A DNA stretch of 41,453 nucleotides, from assembly GCA_051453625.1 (NCBI GenBank), contig JBOZIK010000001.1, positions 73,035,892 through 73,077,344 of the forward strand, read 5' to 3'. The stretch is from Welwitschia mirabilis (Eukaryota; Gnetophyta; Gnetopsida; Welwitschiales). The notes beneath the pieces were generated by a model. That model did no database searches. It was not told the origin of the DNA and worked only from the letters and a program-made list of their open reading frames with translations. Position 1 is the first letter of the stretch, and the number at the start of each line of letters is the position of its first letter. Below, piece by piece: positions 21,283 to 31,319 of this stretch. Position numbers and translations under genes: made by a program.

Positions 21283-21970
21283 CTACTGAGCTAAAATAGA
21301 TAATATGGTTAATTTTATTTTTAACTAATATCTTACATTTTAAATGAGCTATGAACTTGTACATTCTGGATGCATGATCACAAAGGACTAATGATACTAC
21401 AGTGTAAATTTCATTGAAATTTGGACAACTTGACTTAAGTTATCTACAAAAGTAAAAACATGTGGAGTGAAGACATCTATAAAATTTAAGATGTATTGAA
21501 TCAAAATTCATATTGATTAAAAGTAAAGTTATGTATCCAAAGTATAAATCTTAGCTATTCATTACATGATGGTTATAAAATTAAAAATCTATTTTTTAAG
21601 CTCAAATAGCTAGATCTTCCTCAATTTTATAAAGCCTTGATATTATGAAATAAAGAAGAACTTTTAATACCTCATTGAATTAATCAACTATACAAATCTT
21701 CAAAAGCATAAGTTTGGGAAACCTCTCACAAGTAAATCAAAGGACTCATTGGTAAGGAGCTAACATTTTTTTATCTCTTGAATTTGAATCTTCATTACTA
21801 TTATCTTTTTCATTCATACTACTGATGGCAATAATAAGTTTAAGGATCATAAATGTTCATTAAAGCAAATATTTAGGCTTATTATTGTATTGCATTTTTG
21901 TTATTCATTATGGACTATCTTATTGTTAAATATTATTATAAAGTATAATTTATTGAATATCAAATATTTT

Positions 21971-22320
21971 GTAAGGCAACCCTTATAGGGGTGTGCATTT
22001 GATATTGTAATTTTAGATACTTTATTGATGTAAGGTTATTAGTGGGTCAAGAAACCATTATTTTCTTGCAATAAAGATAGTGTTTTCTTACAAGAAGACT
22101 TTTATTATTGTAAACATTTATGGTGTACTTGTAAAGACCACTACTCCCTTAAGGGGGAGTGAGTGTTGCCTTGCAAGGAGACTCTCACTATTGTAAAGGT
22201 CTGTGGTGTGCCTATTAAAATCACTATTTTCTTAAGAAGGAAAGAGCATTACCTTATGAGGGAATCCTCGTTTGATGTAAGATTGATGGTATATTAAAAA
22301 AACACTATTTTCCTATAGGT
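21971..22320 (+). repeat. 83-bp tandem repeats in SIRE LTR
   Basis: Homologous unit starts are at about 21971, 22054, 22137, 22220 and 22302 (the last partial). Units share ACCACTA.T.CC near the start and TATTGTAA...GGTGTGC near the end. The copies differ by many substitutions. Confidence 0.65.
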
Positions 22321-22501
22321 CAATAATATCTGAAGGTGTGAGCAAAAGCTACCCGCTGTGAGTGGATGTATCTAAGTTGGGAAACCACCTTATTTGGTAC
22401 GGTATTTTGATTATACATTTCCATATATTTTGTTATTTATTTTAATTTTTGTTTTAGTGGAACTCATTCATCCCTCCCCTTTAAGTTCAAATCGATCCTC
22501 A

Positions 22502-23120
22502 GGTAATAACTCTATTATGATAATAATTAATAAAGTAACTAAGTTAGCACATGTCATTCTAGTAAAATCTACTTATGATGCCAAGGATATAACTAAATTA
22601 TATATTCAAAATGTAGTTTACTTGCATGATGTGCCTTTAATAATTATCTTTAATAAAGATTTAAAATTTATTTCTAACTTTTAATAAGAATTACAAATGG
22701 GTTTAGGAACAAAGTTAAATATAAGCACTGCATTTCATTATGAAACAGATGATTAGGCAGAAAGAGTTAGTTAAATTTTAAAATATCTTCATAGATTATG
22801 TATTTTAGATAATCTTAGGAGTTAGGAAGAGTACTTACCATTGGTAAAATTTTCATATAAGAACAGTTATCAGAGTTCAATTCAAATGGCTCTATTTGAA
22901 GCCTTAAATGGTAGGAAGTGTATAGCACCTACTTCATGGATAGGACCTGAAGAAAGATTGATGATAGAACCAAAAATGTTACAAGAAATGGAAAGTAAAA
23001 TAAGAATCACTAAAAATAGACTTAAATAAGTAGCAAATAGACAAAAAAGATATGTAGACTATCAAAGAAGAGATCTTGAGTTCAAAAGAAATGATCATGT
23101 ATTTCTTAAGGTGTCACCAA
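22502..23120 (+). pseudogene. Tekay/Del-type chromovirus integrase remnant, copy 1
   Basis: Ty3/gypsy integrase, the DDE recombinase that inserts element cDNA. The frame gives SIMIIINKVTKLAHVI, KSTYDAKDITKLY, HDVPLIIIFNKDLKFIS, then ERVSQILKYLHR, EYLPLVKFSYKNSYQSSIQM, and PTSWIGPEERLMIEP near 22930-22978. It ends LEFKRNDHVFLKVSP at 23118. This is the standard chromovirus integrase order through the GPY/F-like linker. The first catalytic Asp (usually VVVDRFSK) and the first Asp of SDRD are Asn here. The Glu of the DD35E triad seems kept in AERV. The 5' side is cut by the SIRE LTR and the 3' side by a 100-N gap. Confidence 0.85.
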
Positions 23121-23220
23121 NNNNNNNNNNNNNNNNNNNNNNNNNNNNNNNNNNNNNNNNNNNNNNNNNNNNNNNNNNNNNNNNNNNNNNNNNNNNNNNN
23201 NNNNNNNNNNNNNNNNNNNN

Positions 23221-24133
23221 TCAAACTGTTATTTGGTTACATGATATACCTTTAGTAATTACCTTTGATAAAGATTCAAAATTTTACTTCTAAGTTTTGA
23301 TTAGAATTATAAATGATTTTAAGAACCAACTTAAATATGAGTACTACATTTCATCCTCAAATAGATGGTTAAGAAAAAAGAGTTAGTTAAATTTTAGAAG
23401 ATCTTTTTAGATCATATATTCTAGATAATTCTAAGAATTAGGAAGAGTACCTATCATTACTATTATTTACATATAATAAGAATTATCAAGGTTTAATTTA
23501 AATGATTCCATTTAAATCCCTATATGGTAGAAAGTGTAAAGCACTTACTTCATAGATAAAACCTAAAGAAATATTGATTATTAGACTAGAAATATTACAA
23601 TAAATGGAAAGTAAAATGAGGATTGTTAAGAATAGACCTAAAGAAAAAGCAAATAAATAAAGGATGTATGCAGATTATCAAAGAAGAAATCTTGAGTTTA
23701 AAATAGCTGATCATGTATTTCTTAAAATATCACCAATAAAATTAGTAATGAAAGAAGTTAAGATATTAAAATTATCTCCTTAATCTATTAAACCATTTAA
23801 AATATTAGAAAGAGTTAAACCTTTGCATACAAGCTTGCTCTACCTCCTCGATTATTGCACATACATGATGTTTTCATATAAGTATGCTAAGAAAGTATAT
23901 TGTAGATTATTCTCATGTGTTAAATTAGTCTCATATTTATCTGAAACTAGATTTTTCAACTATATAAAAGCCCAAAGTAGTACTGGACCAACAAACTATT
24001 AATTTATAAAATAAGAAGACCCATCAAGTAAAGTTAAAGTAAAGTAATCATAGTCTTGATGAAGCAAACTTGGGACCTAGATAAAACAATTAAAAATCAA
24101 TACCCAAATCATTTTGAATTTCAGAATACATAG
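23221..24133 (+). pseudogene. Tekay/Del-type integrase C-terminus with chromodomain, copy 2
   Basis: Starts again at LHDIPLVITFDKDSKFYF and, over several frames, repeats copy 1 with many substitutions. It continues past it through DHVFLKISPIK, SIKPFKILERVKP near 23800, and a VKLVSYLSE segment. Near 23995-24133 the chromodomain pieces SNHSLDEA, TWDLDKTIKNQYPNHFEFQ and a TAG stop at 24131 are seen in two frames. The chromodomain tail is the signature of chromoviruses, which use it to target heterochromatin. Frameshifts and stops disable it. Two overlapping integrases in tandem on either side of an N gap mean either two elements or a scaffolding join. Confidence 0.8.
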
Positions 24134-24199
24134 TTAGGTGTTTTTAAGCTCTTTATATATCTTAATTTTCAAGAGTAAAGTAGTCTAAGTGGGGGAGAA
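24134..24199 (+). promoter_or_regulatory. 3' UTR and polypurine tract of chromovirus
   Basis: A short spacer after the integrase stop ends in AAGTGGGGGAGAA at 24187-24199, directly before TGGCATATT. This is the usual chromovirus stop, polypurine tract, LTR junction. Confidence 0.8.
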
Positions 24200-25216
24200 T
24201 GGCATATTCCATATTTTATAAATCTTATTTACTTGATACTAAGTATATTAAGCGTTTAGTCAAATGAGTAATTATCTTTGTTTAAAGAACTTATCAAAAT
24301 AAATTAGCATTTTAAATTAACCTTAGTTTCTAATTTTTATAATTTATCATAAAAATAATAATAATTTTATTAGAAGGTATTTATGATAAAATTATCTAAA
24401 CATTCAAAATTAGATAATCCCATTATATGAGCAATTAAAATCACATGATAAGACTAATAAATTGGAAATTTCAAAAATAAATAATAATATATTTTACATC
24501 TTATTTACTCATTTAAATTCTTGGTAAATATGATAAGTATACTTTATTATGAACAAACATTTTCCTCCTTATGTTAGTTGATGAATAAATTTTATGTATT
24601 TTAAAGTAAATGAGCATTTGAACAAGTACATACACTTTTATCTAGAACTAAAAATGATAAATGAGTAGATTTACTCTACCATGAATTTAATGTTCCTGAG
24701 ATGTCTAAGCATATTTGGTTCATAACATACTCATTGTTTTATTCATTGGAGTTTGTCTCATCATGCCACATGATAAATTTTAAATTTGTGCATGTATTTT
24801 TTTGATGCATGTCTTAGATGAATTAAACTTACTTATGAGCCTATAAAGGATTAAAGAAGAGCTAGCATGAGGAAATGATGTATTTAAATAACCTTTCTAA
24901 TTAAGGCAAGAAGATTACTCACCTTAGTTCAGTGCATAACTCATAAATTAGATCTCTTTTTATACTCTAATATCACTTATGATGCATTCACATATCAATT
25001 CTAAATCATGTCAACTTGTGATATTGGGCTACATGCCTTTGTTTATCTATATAGAAATCCTTTCCTCTTTTATAAAAGGAGAGATTTTTTTCCCCTACGA
25101 TTGCATTTCCTTCTTTCCTCTATATTTTTTTCTATTTTTTTATACTTATGGATCTTGAAGCTTGAAATCTTAGAGCTAAGAAACTCCTAAGCTTAAATAT
25201 TCATCAATCTTTAACT
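24200..25216 (+). repeat. 3' LTR of chromovirus, 5' portion
   Basis: Begins TGGCATATTCC after the polypurine tract. It is A/T-rich and non-coding until a TATA box in CTTTTATAAAAGGAG (TATAAAA at 25071-25077). A T/C-rich start region then leads to the 25217 insertion point. The LTR does not close before copia element 2 starts, so it is probably interrupted by that insertion and resumes at 31320. Confidence 0.65.
25071..25077 (+). promoter_or_regulatory. TATA box of chromovirus LTR
   Basis: TATAAAAGGA, preceded by CTTTCCTCTTT and followed about 25 bases on by a pyrimidine-rich start-like region, is the strongest core-promoter match in the window. Confidence 0.55.
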
Positions 25217-25386
25217 TGCTAAGGCTAGTACACACTGTGGTCTCATGCTTAGGGATATGTAAAAATTCTAGTGGTGTACATGTCTATTTAAAAAAGCTCT
25301 TTATTAAATAAGTAAAAGAGTAGAAATAAAATTTTACTTTGAAAATATTATGCCTCTCCATTTTTTGGCGTTCTTATTTCCTAACG
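25217..25386 (+). repeat. 5' LTR of copia element 2
   Basis: Starts TGCTAAGGCTAGTACACACT, ends TTCCTAACG, and matches 31150-31319 base for base except for scattered, mostly transition, changes. TATTTAAAAAAGCTC near 25288 is the TATA candidate. Confidence 0.8.
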
Positions 25387-25388
25387 AG

Positions 25389-25400
25389 TGGTATCAGAGC
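25389..25400 (+). promoter_or_regulatory. tRNA-Met primer binding site of copia element 2
   Basis: TGGTATCAGAGC, a perfect match to the 3' end of plant initiator tRNA-Met and two bases from the LTR end. Confidence 0.9.
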
Positions 25401-28400
25401 TTCCAAGCTAGGGTTCTTGAAGCTTCATGATCATTTTTAATCTCCTTAGATATTCTTATTACCTTTATTTTTAGTTGATATCTTAAAGCTTCTTCGATCT
25501 CTTTTTTGTGCTTCTTATTGAGCTTCTTTGACCTCTTCCTTAGGCCTCTTTAGCCTCACTTTTGGATCCTACTTGGGATCTTCTTCACTCTATTTGAGCT
25601 TGTTTTTAAGCCTTCTTAGGCTTTTTTTTTTGCCTTCATTTAGACATTTATTTCAAATCTCTTTTAAAGAATTTTTGATGTTTTTTCCATAGTTTTTTGA
25701 TAAGTGTTTACGAGATTGACTTATATTGACTCATCTACATTAGCATCTGCTACCTATGCTAAATTTGTAGCCATTATCATAACCTTATACTCATCTACAA
25801 TTTATGTGTCTCTCCTTTTACTACTCCACTATTGCTTTGATACTCAAATTCTTAGAGCTTGTTTTTTAGGCTATAAATCACATTAGCCTCTAGTTTGGTA
25901 ACCTGTTGTATTTATCTGTGTCATTTCTTTGATAGTTATAATCACTATAGCACCTTCTATATCACCACCTTCATGATCTTGGTCTTACCTTCTATGTAAC
26001 TGCCATTAAACATTGTCGATCATTACCTAAGTTACAAGATCCATTAGTTTTTGATTTATCTTGCTCATGTTTTTGCTCCTAGCAATATAATATACCTATT
26101 GTGCTCCCTTTATGACTTAACTATATTATGGTTTCTTACTTAATTCAACCTTTGATATCATTGTCTATGCATAGCCAACACCTTTGATTTGTCATTCTAT
26201 GCTTCTTATAAGTCTACAACCTCTTATAAGCCACTGTCTCTATCTCACTTGAGCATCTACATTGCTATACTATCCATGCACACTTAAGCAATGCATCTTC
26301 CTTATGCCTAAATGTGCTCTACTATCCTTTTGTGTTATGTCTACCATTTGTTCCATATCACCTACTCTGCCATTGTTTAGTGCTTGCCCTACCTGAAGTT
26401 CACCATATGAAATGAACACCGTGTAATCCTCATAATGCTCTACACTTAGATGCTACTGCATATTATTAAGCATTGTTCCCTGATTAGTGCCTATCTCACA
26501 AGCAATCTTAATCTACATTGTTTCTTACTTTCTTTGTGCTTCTTGACATATTTTCCCTTATTATCTATACTAATATGTTTGCACCGATCTTATCTATTGT
26601 TCTTCTATGAGATCATCAACTATGTTACCTGCTAGCACTAGTTTTCTTATGATTTGCCTCCTAGCACCATTTTTATTAAATTTATTGGAGGTTACTTTTA
26701 CCAATGAATAGTTGGTGTATTGGTAAAAGAGTTAAGATATCAAGAAGAAGTTATATGATTCAATTCTAGGCCTTATTAAAAAATTTTATTTTCTAAAATT
26801 TATGCTCATTAATTTTTAAATTTTATGCATATGCAGCTCTTATGAACCATTGATTAGCCACAATCTGTCTATGCGCACATGCATTTAGTAAGCCATTGCT
26901 TAGCCATTAGCCCTTATTTTATGCACATTAATAGTTTTAGGATTTTTGCTATTTTGCACTTTTTTTAAAACTTTTTTATGTTTTTTGGGCATTTTTCATA
27001 GTTGTAAGTTTCTAACTCAACTTTTAAGTCTATTTTTATGTGTTTAAATGTTTTTGGATTTTTTTAGCAAATTTTAAGCCCTTAACCTTTTTTTCTCATC
27101 AAGTTGAGTTTGAGATATGATGTAAGACTCACTTGACTTAATTTTCTTTTACTTAGTCCATGTTTTGATGGTTTAGATAAATTGAGCTAAGTTTGGGATG
27201 TTGAAAAAGATTCACTTAGCTTAACTATATCAAAATTAGACACTGTCCTTATGTATGTGTATTTTTTTGTGTTTTTTACCTTTTTTCTTTCTCACACTAA
27301 ACTTTTANNNNNNNNNNNNNNNNNNNNNNNNNNNNNNNNNNNNNNNNNNNNNNNNNNNNNNNNNNNNNNNNNNNNNNNNNNNNNNNNNNNNNNNNNNNNN
27401 NNNNNNNNNNNNNNNNNNNNNNNNNNNNNNNNNNNNNNNNNNNNNNNNNNNNNNNNNNNNNNNNNNNNNNNNNNNNNNNNNNNNNNNNNNNNNNNNNNNN
27501 NNNNNNNNNNNNNNNNNNNNNNNNNNNNNNNNNNNNNNNNNNNNNNNNNNNNNNNNNNNNNNNNNNNNNNNNNNNNNNNNNNNNNNNNNNNNNNNNNNNN
27601 NNNNNNNNNNNNNNNNNNNNNNNNNNNNNNNNNNNNNNNNNNNNNNNNNNNNNNNNNNNNNNNNNNNNNNNNNNNNNNNNNNNNNNNNNNNNATATCAAA
27701 ATTAGACACTGTCCTTATGTATGTGTTTTTTTTGTGTTTTTTTACCTTTTTTCTTTCTCACACTAAACTTTTAATTTTTTGTAATTAAGGTTAAAATTGG
27801 AAATTACTTTCACCCCTAAACACATCACATTTTACACTGGTAATAAGTTTTAATTGGTAATGGACATAGAAAACCTTACATGGACAGAGATTCATGTGAA
27901 GCTACACTATTCTCTAAGCTTATTGTGTAACCTTAACTACCTTAAGTATGAAGTTTTGGCTATACAGAGAGCTATGTATCTCTTAAGTAGAAATGTCTTG
28001 GGAATTCTAAGCTTTAAATTCCCATGTGTGTCTTGGTAATCAAGGGAATATTGGATAAAGGTTGGAGGCACAATGGTAGTATCTACATGGATTTTATTTC
28101 CAAGTCAATAAAGAGTCATAAGTGTAATTAATCTTAAAATTTAATGAGTCTAAGATATAAGTAGATCACAAACATTACATGGTACTCTTTCTTAAGGGTG
28201 GTATATAGCTGAGGTAACTAAAACTGGTCAAATACTTTAATGTCTCACTAACGTAATTTACATTTTTATCTTTTTACTTTCTTAGGAGATAAGGGTACCA
28301 TCCATAGAGAGGATATGATCACTACTCAGATTTGGGAGCAAACCTTAAAACTGATAAACCTATATTTTCGTCCTCTAATAATCAAATTAGGCCTCTTTGA

Positions 28401-28950
28401 ATTAAAATTTACCTTACTTATATTAAGAACTCTTTAACAAATTACCTTATTTATTCTTGTGTGTATTAGTTTTGTGTGGTTTAATTGTGGGTTTGTTTTG
28501 ATTTTCATACATTGTGATTTAGATAGATCACTTAGATTTTTAAGATTAATTCCTTTGCATTGTGACTATACCTCTCACTCGTGACTTCTTTATTTTTGAA
28601 TCGTGACTTGGATAGATCATTTAAACTTGTGGATGAGAGAAAGATCATGTTTTAGATGACTATATCATTATCTTAAATTATTCTTAATCTTACCTTCTTT
28701 TGAGTTTTAATGATTTTCTTTGTGCATTAAATAGATCATCTTTTTAATAGTGGATGTGAGCAATATCCTTATGGACTTTGATTTTACCTCATAACATTTC
28801 AATCATTTTCTCTCTTTTTAGTATTCATCATGGCTATGACATTGAAATATAGATTCTAGATCTTATTAGAGACCTTTATGCTAGTATTGACTACCAACAT
28901 AATAGCTAATCTTAGGATGATCTTGCATGATGATCAGAGTTGAGAGGATT
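25401..28950 (+). other. long pyrimidine-rich leader of copia element 2
   Basis: The first 1.3 kb is T/C-rich with many CTT and CTAC words, like the leader of element 1. After 27000 it aligns with 7430-8800. The sequence before the 385-N gap (27231-27307) is repeated almost exactly after it (from 27693), so the gap is probably an unmerged overlap. No conserved protein is seen; the short hydrophobic ORFs follow from T-richness. Confidence 0.55.
26703..26770 (+). other. tRNA-like segment in copia 2 leader
   Basis: GTTGGTGTATTGGTAAAAGAG resembles a tRNA D-arm/A box. About 45 bases on, GATTCAATTCTAGG resembles a B box (GGTTCRANNCC). It follows a GGAGGTTAC context shared with element 1 at about 7075, so both elements carry the segment at the same site. 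It is likely a degenerate tRNA-derived insertion. Confidence 0.4.
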
Positions 28951-28959
28951 GAAATGAGA

Positions 28960-29440
28960 ACTTTATGTTAATAATGCATATTTATGATTTTGATACAGAT
29001 TTTTTAAAATAAATTATGTTCCTATTTAGAATTCAGATGAACAAAATGCATGGAAATCTATTGATCATAGGATCATAAAGATAATAAAAAAATCAGTGGT
29101 AAATCAATTATTATACTTTGTTGAATATATTTTATGCAAAGAATGATAGAGAGTTAAATAATCTCATTAAAAGCATGAATAACCTTCATTGTAAAAGGGG
29201 AAAAATACATCAACTAGTAGCTTAGATAATGGATATTATAGCAAAGATTTCTAAGATATATCTAACCAATAAATTTTGCATAAATTACATTAACTTGGTT
29301 TATTGCTATTTGGAGGATCCATTTATTTATGGCTACATTCTATCTCTTCATGGAAGTAAGCGACTACCTAAAATGAACTTCAACATGCTCAATAAGAATT
29401 TTATTACTCTAGAAGCTTAGTTTAACCTCACAAAATCCTC
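28960..29440 (+). pseudogene. copia gag (UBN2-type) remnant, element 2
   Basis: Homologous to 8790-9360. Readable pieces include FDTDFLK near 28992, FMQRMIES-like sequence with LNNLIKSMNNLHCK near 29150-29200, and the clean ORF from 29229 with YLTNKFCINYINLVYC and YLEDPFIYGYILSLHGSK, ending LNKNFITLEA. These match the same segments of element 1, supporting a shared gag. Several stops and frame changes disable it. Confidence 0.7.
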
Positions 29441-29637
29441 ATCCTCTGATGCAGCATGTAAAGTTTTTCATTTTCATGGATCTCCCCCTAAATATTAGTA
29501 GTTTTGTAGCAAAATTCATTTGTTAAAGACATCACGTCACGAAAGGGTAAGGCTCTAAAGAACCACCAAAAGAATCTTAATCATATTATACTAAACAAAA
29601 AGCAAGTTTAGCATACTATTACTCCAAAGAAAAACAA

Positions 29638-29960
29638 ATATCAGTGCTCATGATGTGGGAGAAATCGTCATACCTCAAACTTCTATTACATATCTTGGGA
29701 TAAGATTAAATATAAATCTAAAGTTAATGCAATTATTGAAGAATCTAAAACCCTTAATGATGATGTACATTTTGAGTTAAACGTACTTTTTGACAATTAT
29801 AACTTTGTGCATATGACTGAGTACATACCTAATGAGGAAACTTGGATTCTTGACATAAGCGCTAATCATTACATGACTTATCGGTATGATTATTTCAATG
29901 ACTTTCTTAAAGCATCAATTTAGGATTATTTGGTAGATAGAACTCCAATTATAATGGAAG
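29638..29960 (+). pseudogene. zinc knuckle and aspartic protease remnant, copia element 2
   Basis: KYQCS.CGRNRHTSNFYYIS near 29638-29700 is an eroded CCHC knuckle. Further on, EYIPNEETWILDISANHYMT near 29820-29880 is the protease motif: WILD is kept, but the expected D-S/T-G-A has become DISA. The following YRYDYFNDF matches element 1. Confidence 0.7.
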
Positions 29961-30584
29961 GCTATGATTGAGTCACTCTTAACTAAAAATTGCTCTCTTT
30001 ATAAACTATTTCTAATGTTCTATATGTGCCTTATTTGAGGTTATATCTTCTATTACTTTCCTCCCTGATGTGAGAAGATCACTTAATATTTATGAAAAAT
30101 CACTTAGTACATATTTTTAATCTTAATCACCAATAGGTTATGAAAGGCTATAAATATGGAAAACTAATTCATCTTTAACGTTATATCAAAAAGTATGAGA
30201 TCCCTTATACCACTTATCAAGCTAAAATATTGGATGCTTAATATCCTATGGTTAAGAGAGGAGATGTAGCCACTAGTTCTACTCTATTTCTTCTATTGGT
30301 ATGATAACTTTACAACCTTTAAGAATTGAGCAATTTGGTACTATAGGCACTCTTAATCATGGTTTTCATAGCAATTTAGTAGGTTCTCTGACTAAAGAGG
30401 CTAAAACTACCTACAAGTGATATCATAGTACTTTGTCACAGTCTACTCTCTAAGATGTCTATCATGAGGAAAAGGATAAAATTAAAACTAGATATAGCTT
30501 ACATACAACTCATGATAATGATGTTAATAATTTTTAATTAATTTCTAATGATAAACTAGCTTATTTAAATGACATTATTTTACA

Positions 30585-30670
30585 TCATCAATGGGTGCAA
30601 GGCATAAAAGAAGAATACCTTGCTCTTGTAGAAAATGGTATATGGGAGTTGATTTATAAAATTAAGAAAC
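30585..30670 (+). pseudogene. stub of copia reverse transcriptase N-terminus
   Basis: HHQWVQGIKEEYLALVENGI followed by WELI matches the start of the copia RT domain (PF07727), typically W..AM..E...L..N.TWEL. Nothing downstream resembles the RT palm or its YVDD box before the 3' LTR at 31150. The rest of RT and RNase H is therefore deleted. Confidence 0.65.
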
Positions 30671-30874
30671 TTATGTAGCATGAAGTCATTACATAAGTAC
30701 ATCCCCAATCATAGAACCAATAACTATTTCTCAAAAAAAGATACCTAGTTAAGTGAAGTTCCAATATTTTAATTTAAGATTGGATTGACAATGAGTTAAG
30801 TTAAACTCATTTTTCCTTTTGTACCTTATGGGCTTCATTTGAATTTTAGCTCTCTCATTACAGTCACATCTAAT

Positions 30875-31010
30875 CCTAATACTACAGGATGTGTAATACA
30901 AATGTGGCCTAGTACTATGAAATGTGTAGTACACATTTTGGCCTAGCATAATAGGATGTGTAATGCACATGAATATGTCTGTTTACTATAGAATGTGTAG
31001 CAGTAATTGA
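30875..31010 (+). repeat. about 34-bp tandem repeats before the 3' LTR, copia element 2
   Basis: Four units start at about 30875, 30908, 30942 and 30978 (33, 34, 36 and about 33 bp). Each has a CCTA(A/G)-like start, ACTA..., then (G/A)ATGTGTA(A/G)T.CA. A reduced version is in element 1 at 10687-10780. Confidence 0.65.
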
Positions 31011-31138
31011 CTACTTCTTTTACAAAGTAATTCCTTCACACAGAAACTCCTTTCTAGAGGTTTTGTTGTAGGCTACATTCTTAAGGTTTTTCCTTGGATA
31101 CTCCAAATTTCCCTTGGAAGAGAGTATATTTCCATGTT

Positions 31139-31148
31139 AAGGGAGAAA
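31139..31148 (+). promoter_or_regulatory. polypurine tract of copia element 2
   Basis: AAGGGAGAAA immediately precedes the 3' LTR start at 31150, equivalent to GAGGGGGAAA in element 1. Confidence 0.75.
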
Positions 31149-31149
31149 T

Positions 31150-31319
31150 TACTAAGGCTAGTACACATCATGGTCCCATGCCTAGGAATACATGAAAATC
31201 CTAGTGATATTCTTATCTATTTAATGAATCTCTTTGTTGAATAAGTGAAAGAGAAGAAATAAAATTTTAAATTGAAAATCTTATGCCTCTCCATTTTTGG
31301 GCATTATTATTTTCTAACA
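31150..31319 (+). repeat. 3' LTR of copia element 2
   Basis: Starts TACTAAGGCTAGTACACATC (terminal TG now TA) and ends TTTTCTAACA. Same length (170 bp) as the 5' LTR. Confidence 0.8.

Larger units (their letters stand above)
20959..22501 (+). repeat. 3' LTR of SIRE/Maximus-type copia element
   Basis: About 1.54 kb, starting TGTTGGAATGTGTAGTTTTG and ending ATCGATCCTCA. Near the 3' end, GCTACCCGCTGTGAGTGGAT and GGGAAACCACC (22349-22391), and ATTCATCCCTCCCC (about 22467-22480), match the layout of SIRE-type LTR ends, where a GTGAGTGGACG..GCCGAACCAC block and a CCCCC tract precede the terminal CA. Inside are a GATGTCT cluster (21131-21282) and 83-bp tandem repeats (21971-22320). The polypurine tract makes it a 3' LTR. 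The next bases are Tekay-type integrase, so this element inserted into a chromovirus. Confidence 0.8.
25217..31319 (+). mobile_element. short-LTR Ty1/copia element 2, internally deleted
   Basis: Same architecture as element 1: LTRs of exactly 170 bp (25217-25386 and 31150-31319), perfect tRNA-Met primer site, long leader, gag, zinc knuckle, protease-like motif, a stub of the RT N-terminus, tandem repeats, polypurine tract. A 385-N gap is at 27308-27692. Flanking 5-mers TAACT (25212-25216) and CAATT (31320-31324) differ only by two transitions, consistent with a decayed target duplication. It sits in the chromovirus LTR. Integrase and the RT core are absent. Confidence 0.8.

Noticed and set aside
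21971-22320. CRISPR-like array
   Set aside because: The 83-bp units are contiguous diverged tandem repeats without spacers, inside a plant LTR.
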